A stretch of DNA of 64,000 nt from AP-15 sp963814865 (GTDB lineage Bacteria; Pseudomonadota; Alphaproteobacteria; ATCC43930; CGMCC-115725), in the NCBI GenBank assembly GCA_963814865.1, contig CAWFEN010000009.1, forward strand, positions 496,001 through 560,000, given 5' to 3'. The stretch's first letter is position 1; each line of letters opens with the position of its first letter. The notes beneath the pieces were generated by a model. That model was given only the letters and a program-made list of their open reading frames with translations. It searched no databases and was not told the DNA's origin. Positions 1 through 8,894 of the stretch are shown piece by piece. The position numbers and the translations under genes are program-made.

Positions 1-2480
1 GCCAACATCGCCGAGGACCAGCACCGGATCCGCCGCACCCGGGCCCATGCCGCGGCTCAATCGCCGCCACGCGACGGTTCGATGGCGCAGGCGCTGACCC
101 GTGCCCGCGACGCCGGCATCACCGGCGAGGAACTGTGGGCCTTTCTCAAGACCGCCGCGATCAGCCCGGTATTGACCGCGCACCCGACCGAGGTGCGGCG
201 CCGGAGCATGATCGACCGAGAGATGGAGGTGGCGGGCCTCTTGGCCGAGCGCGACCGCCCCGATCGGACTCCCGAAGAGCTGGCGGCAAACGAAGAGGGG
301 CTGCGGCGCGCCATCCTGACCCTGTGGCAGACCAGCCTGCTCAGGCGCACCCGGCTGCGCGTCATCGACGAGGTTGCCAATGGCCTCGCCTATCTACGAT
401 TACACATTTCTGCGCGAACTGCCGCGTCTGTACGGCGATCTCGAAGATGCACTCGCCGATTACAAAGGTGGCGGGGAGTGCCGCTTGCCACCATTTTTGC
501 GTATGGGCAGCTGGATCGGCGGCGACCGTGACGGGAATCCGTTCGTCGACGCCGACGTTTTACGCCGCGCCCTCGCCATGCAGAGTAGCCGCGCCTTCAC
601 CTTCTATCTCGACGAATTGCGCCTGCTCGGCAGCGAACTGTCGCTCGACAGCCGGCTGGTCGCGGTTTCCGAGGGGTTGTGCGGTCTCGCCGAGCGCTCG
701 CCTGACACCTCGCCGTTCCAGGCGGACGAGCCCTATCGGCGCGCCATCGCCGGCATCCTTGCCCGGCTTGCCGCGACGGTGTCGCGGCTTTCCGACCAGC
801 CTTTGGGGGAGGTTGCGCCCTATGAAGCGCCCGAAGAGTTAAGCGCCGACCTCGACATCGTGCATCACTCTCTGACCGAGAACGGCTCGCGGGGGCTGGC
901 GCGCGGCCGGCTGCGGCGCCTGCGGCGGGCGGTCGAGGTGTTCGGGTTTCACCTGGTATCGCTCGACCTGCGCCAGACCTCGGACGTGCACCGGCGAACC
1001 GTCGCCGAGCTGTTCGATACCGTGCTGCCGACCGGTTATGCCGACCTCTCCGAGCAGCAGCGCGTCGAAGTGCTGCGGGTAGAGTTGCGCACCCCGCGGC
1101 CCTTGGCCTCGCGCTTCCTCGATTATTCCGCCGAGACCGCGTCCGAGCTGGCGATCGTCGACGCCGCGGCCGCGGCGCAGTCTCGCTACGGCGCCGCCGC
1201 AATCCCCCATTACGTGATCTCGCAGACCGCCAGCGTCTCGCACATCCTCGAGGTCGCGCTGCTCCTCAAGGAAGCCGGGATGCTGCGCTCGCGCGATGGT
1301 GCGCTGTCGATCGACATCGTCCCCTTGTTCGAGACGATCGCCGATCTCCGCAGCTGCGGCCGCATCATGGACCAGCTGTTCGCGGTCCCGGAATACATGA
1401 AGCTGCTCGACAGCCGCGGCCGCGCGCAGGAGGTGATGCTCGGCTATTCCGACAGCAACAAGGATGGCGGGTTTCTGACCTCGGGCTGGGAACTCTACAA
1501 GGCGGAAATCGCTCTGATCGAGGTGTTCCGGCGCCACGGAGTCAGGCTCCGCCTGTTCCACGGCCGCGGCGGCACGGTGGGGCGTGGCGGCGGGCCGAGC
1601 TACCAGGCGATCCTCGCCCAACCCGGCGGCGCCGTGCAGGGCGCGATCCGCATCACCGAGCAGGGTGAGGTCATCGCCAGCAAATATTCGAACCCGGAGA
1701 TCGGCCGGCGCAACCTCGAGATCCTCTTTGCCGCGACGTTGGTGGCAACCCTGCTGCAGCCCGCCGAAGCGGCGCCGCGGCGGGTCTATCTCGAGGCGAT
1801 GGAAGAACTCTCCAGCCACGCCTATCGGGCCTATCGCGCGCTGGTCAGCGAGACCGCGGGATTTGCCGATTATTTCCGCCAATCGACGGTGATCGGCGAG
1901 ATCGCGAACCTCAACATCGGCAGCCGCCCGGCCTCCCGCAAACCATCCTCGCGAAATCGAGGACCTGCGGGCGATCCCGTGGGTCTTCAGCTGGGCGCAA
2001 TGCCGGCTGATGCTGCCCGGCTGGTACGGCTTCGGTACGGCCGTGGAGCGGTTTCTGGCGGCGCACCCGGAAGGCGGCATAGCTCTGCTGCAGGCGATGT
2101 ATCGCGAATGGCCATTCTTCAGCACGGTCTTGTCGAACATGGACATGGTGTTGGCGAAGAGCGATATCGGCATCGCTTCGCGCTATTCGGAGTTGGTGGC
2201 CGATGTCGACCTGCGCGGTAGGGTCTTTGCCCGGCTGCGCGGCGAGTGGCAAGCGACGATCGAGGCATTGCTGGCGATCACCGGTCAGGCGAGCCTCCTC
2301 GAAGGCAACCCGTTATTGGCCCGCTCGATCCGCAACCGCTTTCCCTATCTCGATCCGCTCAACCATATGCAGATCGAGCTGTTAAAGCGCTATCGCGCCG
2401 GGGACACGGCCGAGGATGTCGTCGCCGGCATTCACTTGACGATTAACGGCATCGCCGCCGGGCTGCGCAACAGCGGGTAG
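1..2480 (+). pseudogene. ppc: phosphoenolpyruvate carboxylase, 5' partial, two +1 frameshifts
   Basis: Carboxylates phosphoenolpyruvate to oxaloacetate to refill the TCA cycle. The frame is already open at base 1, so the N-terminus lies upstream. Seen in order are TAHPTEV with the catalytic His, GGDRDGNP, GYSDSNKDGG, FHGRGGTVGRGGGP and the family C-terminus ending RNSG. Three frames are needed: frame 1 to about 394, frame 2 to about 1949, frame 3 to the stop. Removing one C near 394 and one T near 1949 restores the whole protein, with every catalytic motif intact. It is therefore either a very recent pseudogene or an intact gene carrying sequence errors. The 3' end overlaps the convergent transglutaminase gene by 49 bp. 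Family identity is certain; functional status is not. Confidence 0.93.
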
Positions 2481-3349
2481 TGATCGAGTTCGGGGAGTTC
2501 AGCCGGCCAGCCCCTCTCTCGCCACACCGGCGACAAGCTGGCGCTCGGCAGCTCCTCGGCGACGACCGTGAAGCCGGTCAGCAGGCACGGGCCGAATGTC
2601 GTGCTGATCGCGACATCGGTAGCGTCGCGTCCGCGGGCCATGACGACGCGCCCGATGCGGGGGCGGTTGTGCCGCGCGTCGAAGACGTACCAGCGGTCAC
2701 CGAGATAGGCCTCGAACCAGGCACTGAAATCCATCGGTGCGTCTGACAGAGGCACGCCGATGTCGCCGAGATAGCCGGTACAATAGCGTGCCGGGATGTT
2801 CATGCATCGGCAAAGGGTGACCGCGAGATGAGCGAAATCGCGGCAAACCCCGTTGCGCTCCATATAGGTATCCCACGCGGATTTTGTCGGGCGTGCATGC
2901 TCGTAGCCGAACTGGACATGGCCGTGGACGAAATCGCAGATCGATTGGACCCGTTGCCAGCCCGGCGGCACCGTGCCGAAGAGCGACCAAGCGGCATCCG
3001 AAAGCCGATCCGTCTCGCAGTATCGGCTGCCCAGAAGAAAGACCAGCGCGTCGGCCGGCAGCTGTTCGACGGCGTGCTGCACGGCTTCCGGGGCGACGAT
3101 GTCGGGCGTGCCGGGATCGGCGACGATCTGGTCGGACGAGATCGTCAGGGTGCCGGCGGGCGCCAGGATGCGGGTGCAGATATTGCCGAACGCGTCATAG
3201 TAATCGGTGGATTGGATGGGTGGATCAAAGACGATGCGATGCGGCTTCACCAGGTCGGCCTGACGCGAGGGGTGCACGCTGAGCACCAGAAGCATCGGCG
3301 TCGGGTTTGGGCAGTGGTAGGTGATCTCGTATCCGATGTGGATCTTCAT
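2432..3349 (-). CDS. transglutaminase-like cysteine protein (COG1305), second copy
   Basis: 305 aa, with a beta-rich N-terminal region and a transglutaminase core at about residues 130-230. The nucleophile is Cys169 in NGVCRDFAHLAV. Where the upstream paralogue has THAW with the catalytic His, this protein reads DFSAWFEAYL (Ser209); the following FDARHN supplies an Asp and another His, so the triad may be altered or rearranged. The start overlaps the upstream transglutaminase stop as ATGA, which implies translational coupling. It is the last gene of the ATP-grasp/alpha-E operon. In such clusters these proteins are thought to act as peptidases or amide-bond enzymes on a product of the ATP-grasp; the substrate is unknown. 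Confidence 0.85.
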   Translation of the reverse strand: MKIHIGYEITYHCPNPTPMLLVLSVHPSRQADLVKPHRIVFDPPIQSTDYYDAFGNICTRILAPAGTLTISSDQIVADPGTPDIVAPEAVQHAVEQLPADALVFLLGSRYCETDRLSDAAWSLFGTVPPGWQRVQSICDFVHGHVQFGYEHARPTKSAWDTYMERNGVCRDFAHLAVTLCRCMNIPARYCTGYLGDIGVPLSDAPMDFSAWFEAYLGDRWYVFDARHNRPRIGRVVMARGRDATDVAISTTFGPCLLTGFTVVAEELPSASLSPVWRERGWPAELPELDHYPLLRSPAAMPLIVK

Positions 3350-4332
3350 CGATCGCGCGCTCCCGGAAGCGAGGCGCCGCCCGCACCCGCGCGCTGCCTA
3401 CGAGACCCGCCCGATCTTCGAACGTCAACCGCGTCGGGGCTTCCTGGTTCCTCGGCTGTCCCCTCCGAGGTGACGCTGACCGTGACATCCATGCCGACGA
3501 AGTCGGATGGGACGCCGGTCCAGGTGCCCGAGAGCGGCACGGCATTCCGCGCATCGCGCACCACCGCTACGCGGATCAGGTCGCGGTTGCCCACGACGCC
3601 ATTGGTCGGATCGAGTTCGAGCCAGCCGGCGCCGGGGACGTAGACCTCGAGCCAGGCATGGGTGGCGCCGCCGCCGACCTGTCCTCCGCCGCCGTGGTGC
3701 GGGACGTAGAGGTATCCGGAGACGAAGCGGGCCGCCAAGCCGAGCGAACGCACCGCCTCCATCATCAAGACCGCGAAATCGCGGCAGCTGCCGCTGCCGA
3801 GCCTCAATGTCTCGAGCGGGTCTTGCGTCCCGAACTCAGGCCGCGAGACGTAAGTGAAGCGCTCCTTGGTCGCCTGCGTCATCATCGCCAGAAGCTCGCG
3901 CGTGCCGGTCGGCCCCTGGCGGCGCAGGAACTGTCGCGCCCACCCGTCGATTTCGCGCCCGGGGTCGAAATACTGGCGCTCAATCGACCGCAACAGGTCC
4001 GGGCTCTCCTCCGCACCATAGGCGAACGGATAGGTGCTGGCGTAGTCCTCGATCTGGAATTCGAGAGCGTTGCTGGGCGAATGATCGAGGCGGATCGTGC
4101 TGTCGAAGCAGAGCTCGGCGGCCCGCCCTGAGAACCGCGCGATCGCGACGCAATTACCGTAGACATCGTGCACCCAGCGCAGCGCGGCCGGCTCGGGCGT
4201 GATGTCGAGGCTCATCTCGATCAGTTTCTGGTCGTAGCTGTCGCGCGGGCGCAGCATCATGCGATGCTCGCCAAACGACACCGGCTGCTTGTACCGGTAT
4301 GAGGTGATGTGACGAACGGTGAGAAGTTGCAT
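3346..4332 (-). CDS. transglutaminase-like cysteine protein with N-terminal beta domain
   Basis: 328 aa from the ATG at 4332. This start is preferred over upstream in-frame codons because MQLLTVRHIT is the usual family N-terminus and the extra 39 residues look unconserved. An N-terminal beta domain (about 1-80) is followed by the transglutaminase core. A full triad is visible: Cys183 (GSGSCRDFAV), His225 (THAWLEV) and Asp241 (ELDPTNG). It starts 43 bp after the alpha-E gene and its stop overlaps the next transglutaminase start by 4 bp. The protein is expected to be a cytoplasmic cysteine hydrolase or amidotransferase paired with the ATP-grasp ligase; no substrate can be read from the sequence. 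Confidence 0.88.
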   Translation of the reverse strand: MQLLTVRHITSYRYKQPVSFGEHRMMLRPRDSYDQKLIEMSLDITPEPAALRWVHDVYGNCVAIARFSGRAAELCFDSTIRLDHSPSNALEFQIEDYASTYPFAYGAEESPDLLRSIERQYFDPGREIDGWARQFLRRQGPTGTRELLAMMTQATKERFTYVSRPEFGTQDPLETLRLGSGSCRDFAVLMMEAVRSLGLAARFVSGYLYVPHHGGGGQVGGGATHAWLEVYVPGAGWLELDPTNGVVGNRDLIRVAVVRDARNAVPLSGTWTGVPSDFVGMDVTVSVTSEGTAEEPGSPDAVDVRRSGGSRRQRAGAGGASLPGARDR

Positions 4333-4375
4333 TGGCGCTGTGCCGGGAACCTTCTGTCGAGCCTTATTATCGGCC

Positions 4376-5398
4376 CTAAGTTTGCATTTGCGAGGAATAT
4401 GCAACCGGTGGGAAACCGAGATAGCCCTGCCCGGCGCCCTCCGCCGCAAGCTCGTGGCCGAAGAACGGGGTCGATAGGCGAATCGTGATGTCGATCAGAT
4501 AGCGCTGGATGAAGTCGATGAACTCGTGCAGCCCGCCGGCGATGACCTGCTCGATGGTGCGGGCGCCGAGGATCGCGCGCAGCTGATCCAATCCTTCGGC
4601 GACATCGTTGCCGGCGCGCAGCGCATAGCGCGACTTGAGCTCGGTCAGCGCGCTTTGGACCTCGCGCAGACAGAGATGCACCGAGCGCGGGAAAACCGGG
4701 TTGAACAACAGGAAGGCGGCGACGCGGGCCGGGGTGAGATCACTCGAATGGACTCGGCGAAAGGCGTGATAGCCCGAGGCCGAGCGCAGCACCGCATGCC
4801 ACTGCCCGACTTCGAGCGGGGCATCCGAGCCGGCGCCCTTGGTCAAAATGTAATACTTGTTGTCGAGCAGGCGCGTCGTCTGGTCGGCCCGCTCGAGATA
4901 GGTCCCCATCCGGTAGAACCACCAAGCCTGATCGCGATAGAAGGTGCCCTCCGTGATGCCGGTGAAGGTCTGGCAGGCCTCCTTGATCTCGGTCAAGAGC
5001 CGCGACAGATTGCCGGGCATCAGTTCGCTCGGGGTGACCGCCAGGACGCGATTATAGGTGACGTTGAGCTGTACCCACATCTCGGTCGAGACCAGCGGGC
5101 GCAGCGTGCGCGCGTTCTCGCGCGCATTGGTCACCGCGCTGACGATCGAGGTCGGGTTGCCGGCATCGGTCAGATAAAAGCGGATGACATTCTCGGCGCT
5201 GGCCGTCAGGTGCTTTGCGAAGAACGCCTCCTCATCGGTGTTGAGCTGGACGATCGAGAGCCAGTTGTGGCCGCCGCTGCGATCGCGCGAGAAGGTTTCG
5301 TTGACCTCGAGGATCCGCGCCAGGTTCTCGGCGCGCTCGACCGAGCGGGCGAGCCAGAAGATGCATTCGGCATAGCGGGCGAGGAGCGGATTATCCAA
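4376..5398 (-). CDS. alpha-E domain protein (DUF403/COG2307)
   Basis: 340 aa, almost wholly helical, with the family hallmarks ARYAECIFWLARSVERAENL at the N-terminus and FYRMGTYLERADQTTRLLD near residue 165. Alpha-E proteins have no demonstrated activity. Comparative genomics ties them to circularly permuted ATP-grasp enzymes and transglutaminase-like proteins in a predicted peptide-synthesis or modification system. The start overlaps the end of the ATP-grasp gene by 8 bp, so the two are probably made in fixed proportion. The length is normal for the family and nothing appears damaged. Confidence 0.9.
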   Translation of the reverse strand: MDNPLLARYAECIFWLARSVERAENLARILEVNETFSRDRSGGHNWLSIVQLNTDEEAFFAKHLTASAENVIRFYLTDAGNPTSIVSAVTNARENARTLRPLVSTEMWVQLNVTYNRVLAVTPSELMPGNLSRLLTEIKEACQTFTGITEGTFYRDQAWWFYRMGTYLERADQTTRLLDNKYYILTKGAGSDAPLEVGQWHAVLRSASGYHAFRRVHSSDLTPARVAAFLLFNPVFPRSVHLCLREVQSALTELKSRYALRAGNDVAEGLDQLRAILGARTIEQVIAGGLHEFIDFIQRYLIDITIRLSTPFFGHELAAEGAGQGYLGFPPVAYSSQMQT

Positions 5399-6815
5399 TG
5401 ACCCACGTGTCTTTCGACCCGCCTCCCTGCGATGAATTGACGATCAGCGAGCCCTCGCGCAGCGCGACCCGGGTGAGCCCCCCGGGCAAGACCCAGGTCT
5501 TTGACCCGGTGATCGCGAAGGGTCTGAGATCGACGTGGCGCGGCTTGACGCCGCCATTGACGAGGGTGGGGGCAACCGACAGGTCGATGCAGGGCTGGCT
5601 CACATAGTTCGCGGGATCGGCGAGGAGCTTGGCGCGGCATTCGTCGAGCTCGGCCCGGCTCGCCTTGGGCCCGATCGTGATGCCGTAGCCGCCGGCTTCG
5701 CCGACCGGCTTCACGACCAGCTGGTCGAGCCGGTCGAGCGTATAGGCGAGGCCCTCCTTTTCGCGGCAGATATGGGTTTCGACATTGGCGAGCACGGGCG
5801 CCTCGTCGAGGTAATAGCGGATCACCTGCGGCATATAGGCATAGACCGCCTTGTCGTCGGCAATGCCAGTCCCGATCGCATTCGCCAGCGCGACATTGCC
5901 TTTATAATAGGCACGCATCAGCCCGGCGACGCCTAATTGGCTATCGGGCCGGAACGCCTCGGGGTCGAGGAAGTCGTCATTGATCCGGCGGTAGATCACA
6001 TCGACCCGGCGCGACCCGCCGATCGTGCGCATGTAGACGCGATCGTCCGCGACGGCGAGGTCGCGCCCCTCGACCAGCGGCACGCCCATCTCGCGGGCGA
6101 GAAAGACATGCTCGAAATAGGCCGAATTGTAGACGCCCGGCGATAACAGCACGATCTGCGGGTCGCTGACCCCCTCGGGCGCGATCTCGCGCATCGCCGC
6201 GCCGAGCTGCATCCCGTAATCGTCGATGCCGCGCAGCCCGATGCCGTCGAGCAGATCGGGGAAGGAACGCAGCATCGTGTGCCGGTTCTCGATAACGTAG
6301 CTCACCCCCGACGGGGTCCGCGCATTGTCTTCGAGCACCCGGAAGGTGCCCTCGCCGTCGCGGATGATGTCGATGCCGCAGATGTTGACATAGGCTTTGT
6401 GGCGGACCGCCAGCCCCCGCATGGCCGGCCGGAAATTGCTGTTGGCGAGGATAAGACCGGACGGCACGATCCCGTCCCGGAGGATCTTCTGCTCGTGATA
6501 GAGATCGTCGAGCAGGAGGTTGAGCGCGGTCACCCGCTGGATGATCCCACGTTCGATATGCGTCCACTCCGCGGCGGATATCACTCGGGGGATCGCGTCG
6601 AACGGCAGGATGCGGTCGATCGCGTTCTTGTCGGAATACACGGTAAAGGTGATCCCGAGGTTATAGAGCGCCTGCTCGGCACCGACGACGCGCCGTTTGA
6701 AATCGGCCGTCGGCATGGCGGCGAGTCGGTCGTGCAGCAACGCATTATCCGCCGAGCGCAAGAGCTCGCAATAAAAGCCCCGGGGATCGTAGCCATCCAG
6801 CAGGAAGGTGCTCAT
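5391..6815 (-). CDS. circularly permuted type 2 ATP-grasp protein (COG2308)
   Basis: 474 aa, first gene of the four-gene minus operon. The family is a circularly permuted ATP-grasp ligase (formerly DUF404/DUF407) predicted to form amide bonds from a carboxylate and an amine with ATP. Visible signatures are GEGTFRVLEDNARTPSG, VDVIYRRINDDFLDP, and the nucleotide-binding stretch VVKPVGEAGGYGITIG in the C-terminal third. The C-terminus ends SSQGGGSKDTWV, typical for the family. Upstream lies the gene-poor junction with the decayed mobile element, so the promoter must lie in 6816-7100, though no clear box stands out. Confidence 0.9.
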   Translation of the reverse strand: MSTFLLDGYDPRGFYCELLRSADNALLHDRLAAMPTADFKRRVVGAEQALYNLGITFTVYSDKNAIDRILPFDAIPRVISAAEWTHIERGIIQRVTALNLLLDDLYHEQKILRDGIVPSGLILANSNFRPAMRGLAVRHKAYVNICGIDIIRDGEGTFRVLEDNARTPSGVSYVIENRHTMLRSFPDLLDGIGLRGIDDYGMQLGAAMREIAPEGVSDPQIVLLSPGVYNSAYFEHVFLAREMGVPLVEGRDLAVADDRVYMRTIGGSRRVDVIYRRINDDFLDPEAFRPDSQLGVAGLMRAYYKGNVALANAIGTGIADDKAVYAYMPQVIRYYLDEAPVLANVETHICREKEGLAYTLDRLDQLVVKPVGEAGGYGITIGPKASRAELDECRAKLLADPANYVSQPCIDLSVAPTLVNGGVKPRHVDLRPFAITGSKTWVLPGGLTRVALREGSLIVNSSQGGGSKDTWVIG

Positions 6816-7104
6816 CGCCGACCCAAACCCGCATCGCTGAAGACCCTAGCTTGCATGCGTCGTGCCAGAAGCCGCGCGGCGTCACGTCCCTCGGCACTCT
6901 ATCGGAGTCGTCGCGCAGTGCGAGTGTCGCACTGCACCCATCGCGCGAGCCGTGCACCGGGCAGAGGGCTAACCGTCGCCCGGAACACGCACGCGCGCGA
7001 GGGTGCAAGCTTAACAATCGCCTCCATCGCCATTTCGCCATCTGGCGAGCGGGTCGTAGTCGGATCGGTGCAGCAATCCGGCGCGGTCGATCTCCTCGCG
7101 CCAA
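6816..7104. other. junction between ATP-grasp operon and mobile element
   Basis: 289 bp with no supported gene. It should hold the promoter of the ATP-grasp operon reading left, and it ends where recognisable serine-recombinase homology begins. I searched the three plus frames here for the missing catalytic N-terminus of that recombinase and did not find it. Confidence 0.4.
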
Positions 7105-7489
7105 GCTCGACCGGCTGGCGCGGTCGGTGCGCGACCTATGCCGCATCGTCGATATGCTCGACAAGAAGGGCGTCGCGCTGCGCATCTTGAACCTCGGCAT
7201 CGACACCGGAACCGCTACTGGCAAGCTCGTCGTTCAGATCCTCGGCGCCATCGCCGAGTTCGAGCGGACGATGATGCTCGAACGCCAGCGCGAGGGCATC
7301 GCCAAAGCCCATGCCGAGGGCAAATACCAAGGTCGGGTGCCGACAGCCGAGCGGCAGGCTGAGGCGATCCTCACGATGTTCGTATCCGGGCATCGCACCG
7401 ACGCCATCGCCGACCGGCTGCAGGTCAGCCGGCGCAGCGTCCAGCGGATCATCAAGAAGGCACGACGACGCTCGCCCGAAGCGGTGTGA
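7105..7489 (+). pseudogene. serine recombinase (resolvase/invertase), 5'-truncated
   Basis: Homology starts abruptly at AKLDRLARSVRDLC, the middle of a resolvase-type catalytic domain. It continues through GKLVVQILGAIAEFERTMML (the conserved E helix) to a C-terminal helix-turn-helix DNA-binding region with VSRRSVQRIIKKARR. The first 60-70 residues, which would include the catalytic serine (usually in YxRVS), are absent in all frames. An in-frame ATG at 6851 adds only unrelated residues. This is a dead remnant at the left edge of the integrative element, followed directly by a hairpin terminator. Confidence 0.75.
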
Positions 7490-7497
7490 AACCACTC

Positions 7498-7521
7498 AGC
7501 CCGCTTCGGCGGGGCTTTCTT
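7498..7521 (+). terminator. rho-independent terminator after recombinase remnant
   Basis: AGCCCGC, a TTCG tetraloop and GCGGGGCT form a 7-bp stem with one bulged G, followed by TTCTT. It begins 9 bp after the recombinase stop codon, the expected place for that gene's terminator. Confidence 0.6.
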
Positions 7522-7599
7522 ATTGCCCCGGTCCCGGCGTAAACCGTGCGCGCGATCCATAAAGTAAACCTTATGCCTTTAATGCCTTTAAGGAGGTGA

Positions 7600-7635
7600 A
7601 CCACCATTAACCGCAGCTCGGACCACCATTAACCG
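7600..7635. repeat. 14-bp spaced direct repeat
   Basis: ACCACCATTAACCG occurs at 7600-7613 and again, perfectly, at 7622-7635 (period 22 bp, about two helical turns). Just upstream ATGCCTTTAA is also doubled (around 7573-7591). It could be a regulator or recombinase accessory binding site; function unknown. Confidence 0.5.
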
Positions 7636-7681
7636 ATCGACAATGTTGTGACGCCGGTAGGGGCGCGCTCCTAGAGGCGGG

Positions 7682-7722
7682 GTTGTGTCCTTACCCTGTG
7701 GCATAATCAAGTCGCGCAGCAC
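7682..7722. repeat. left copy of imperfect direct repeat flanking primase module
   Basis: About 41 bp resembling 12238-12281. Shared blocks in the same order are GTGTCC, TACCCTGT, GCA, AATCAA and TCGCGC, with roughly four of five positions identical by hand alignment. The pair brackets DUF5681, the zinc-finger gene, primase, AlpA and the 263-aa orphan. An attachment-site or duplicated regulatory origin is possible. Confidence 0.45.
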
Positions 7723-8036
7723 TTGGGCAGCGATTTCGCGACGGGCGGTCTGCGACAGACCGGCGTGAAGGCGGTGGTTTGCCGCGCCAATAGGGTCCGC
7801 CCGGCGAAATTGGCGCCGTCATACGCACGCTTGCCGTTCATGGCAGCGTTTTTATCATGGCACGCCCGCATCACGCATGAATTTCGACAGCGAGCCTAGA
7901 TGGGGTAACGGGCCGCGGCCAAGCCCGAAGGCCAGCATCTCGGGAGCGACGACGGGTCGGCGCCGGCGCCGGCAGCAAGCACGCCTGCTGCCGCGGGCTG
8001 CCGTCCACGCACTCTACGAACGAAAATCGGCACCGG

Positions 8037-8483
8037 TCAGCTCTTCATCGCGACTGCCTCTCCCTCGATTGCGACCGGCCACCCGTCCTCCGCCAAAGAC
8101 CGCAACGCCCGCTGCGTCAACTCAGCCAACCGCGCCCGCCGTTCCTGCGGCGTCATCTGAGCTATCCGCTCTTCAAGGCTGCCAGCTTTCTCGTCTTGTG
8201 CAGGTCGTGGCTTGCCCAGGGCACGGTCGAGCACCGCATTGGCCGCGACAACGGCGACCCGTTCATCCGCGCTCTCGATCAGCTCACCCAAGCGCTCCAT
8301 CGCGCGCACCGAGAGGGCGCGGGCGAGCTTGAGCACCTCGCCATATTCGCTGGAGTGCCCGGATGGGTTGCCGCTCTCTCCCGGTTTCCAGGTGCGGGCG
8401 AGGAATGCCGGCGACAAGGTTCGTCGTTTCCGTGCGCGCGACCGTGATCCCAGCGTGCTCGTCATAACAGCCGCCCGTGTCAT
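8037..8483 (-). CDS. DUF5681-type small basic protein
   Basis: 148 aa. The N-terminal basic stretch followed by WKPGESGNPSGHSSEYGEV matches the DUF5681 signature (KWKPGQSGNPxG type), found in phage and integrative-element genes often near packaging or replication functions. The rest is charged and helical (residues about 50-140), ending EGEAVAMKS. The start overlaps the stop of the zinc-finger gene as ATGA, so the two are coupled. Function unknown; probably nucleic-acid binding judging from its composition. Confidence 0.6.
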   Translation of the reverse strand: MTRAAVMTSTLGSRSRARKRRTLSPAFLARTWKPGESGNPSGHSSEYGEVLKLARALSVRAMERLGELIESADERVAVVAANAVLDRALGKPRPAQDEKAGSLEERIAQMTPQERRARLAELTQRALRSLAEDGWPVAIEGEAVAMKS

Positions 8484-8743
8484 CTGGCTTCCGATCTGGC
8501 CCGACCGAACACATAGGCGGGACCGCGGCGCAGATCATCGACGGTCAGAAAGCCGAGGGTGATCGCCTGTTCGGTAAATTTGCGCGCGGTCGAGTGAAAA
8601 AGCCTGCGGTGGCGTGTCGAGCAAAACCGTTGCGGCAAGCCGCCGGCCGACCGTGGTGTGAAACCCTGGCCGCACCATGTGCAGCAGGTCCCCTGAGCGA
8701 TGCCACAATCGCTTATCATCTCGTCTCCCAGCGCGGAACGCAC
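8480..8743 (-). CDS. small zinc-finger-like protein of the integrative element
   Basis: 87 aa. A single metal-site-like motif is visible at residues about 21-45: CTWCGQGFTPRSAGGLPQRF, then C and two H residues (CSTRHRRLFH). Short proteins of this CxxC...C...H pattern recur beside primase genes in alphaproteobacterial elements, but no function is established. The stop overlaps the DUF5681 start by 4 bp. A 37-bp inverted repeat lies immediately upstream. Confidence 0.6.
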   Translation of the reverse strand: MRSALGDEMISDCGIAQGTCCTWCGQGFTPRSAGGLPQRFCSTRHRRLFHSTARKFTEQAITLGFLTVDDLRRGPAYVFGRARSEAR

Positions 8744-8766
8744 CCGAGCATTCGGGGACGATTGCT

Positions 8767-8887
8767 GGCACGCGATGGCACGCGTGCCGGAGCATTGTAT
8801 CCATGCCTTTCTGCACCTGTTCTTTCTGCTGTCCGCCGCGCACTGCGCGTTGAATACAATGGGGTGGAACGCGTGCCACCGCGTGCC
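8767..8887. repeat. 37-bp imperfect inverted repeat (30/37) between primase and zinc-finger genes
   Basis: Arms at 8767-8803 and 8851-8887, with a 47-bp centre. Each arm contains two GGCACGCG boxes 10 bp apart (arm 1: GGCACGCG-AT-GGCACGCG; arm 2, reversed: GGCACGCG-GT-GGCACGCG) and an inner CATTGTAT. Thus four identical 8-bp boxes are arranged as inverted pairs just downstream of a primase/helicase gene. That arrangement resembles iteron-type replication origins of satellite elements, or a paired operator. Hand alignment only. Confidence 0.7.
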
Positions 8888-8894
8888 AAGGTGC

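Larger units (their letters stand above)
7490..8036. other. 547-bp gene-free stretch inside the integrative element
   Basis: No supported gene on either strand. It holds the terminator at 7498, a short spaced repeat at 7600-7635, one arm of a 40-bp-class direct repeat at 7682-7722, a small perfect hairpin (GGTCTG-CGA-CAGACC) near 7747-7761, and a 7-bp-stem hairpin GGCAGCA/TGCTGCC at 7971-7992. This density of repeats fits an element end or regulatory region better than decayed coding sequence. Confidence 0.45.

Noticed and set aside
4526..5401. 291-aa plus-strand open frame opposite the alpha-E gene
   Set aside because: Antisense shadow typical of GC-rich coding DNA; the minus strand carries the recognised protein.
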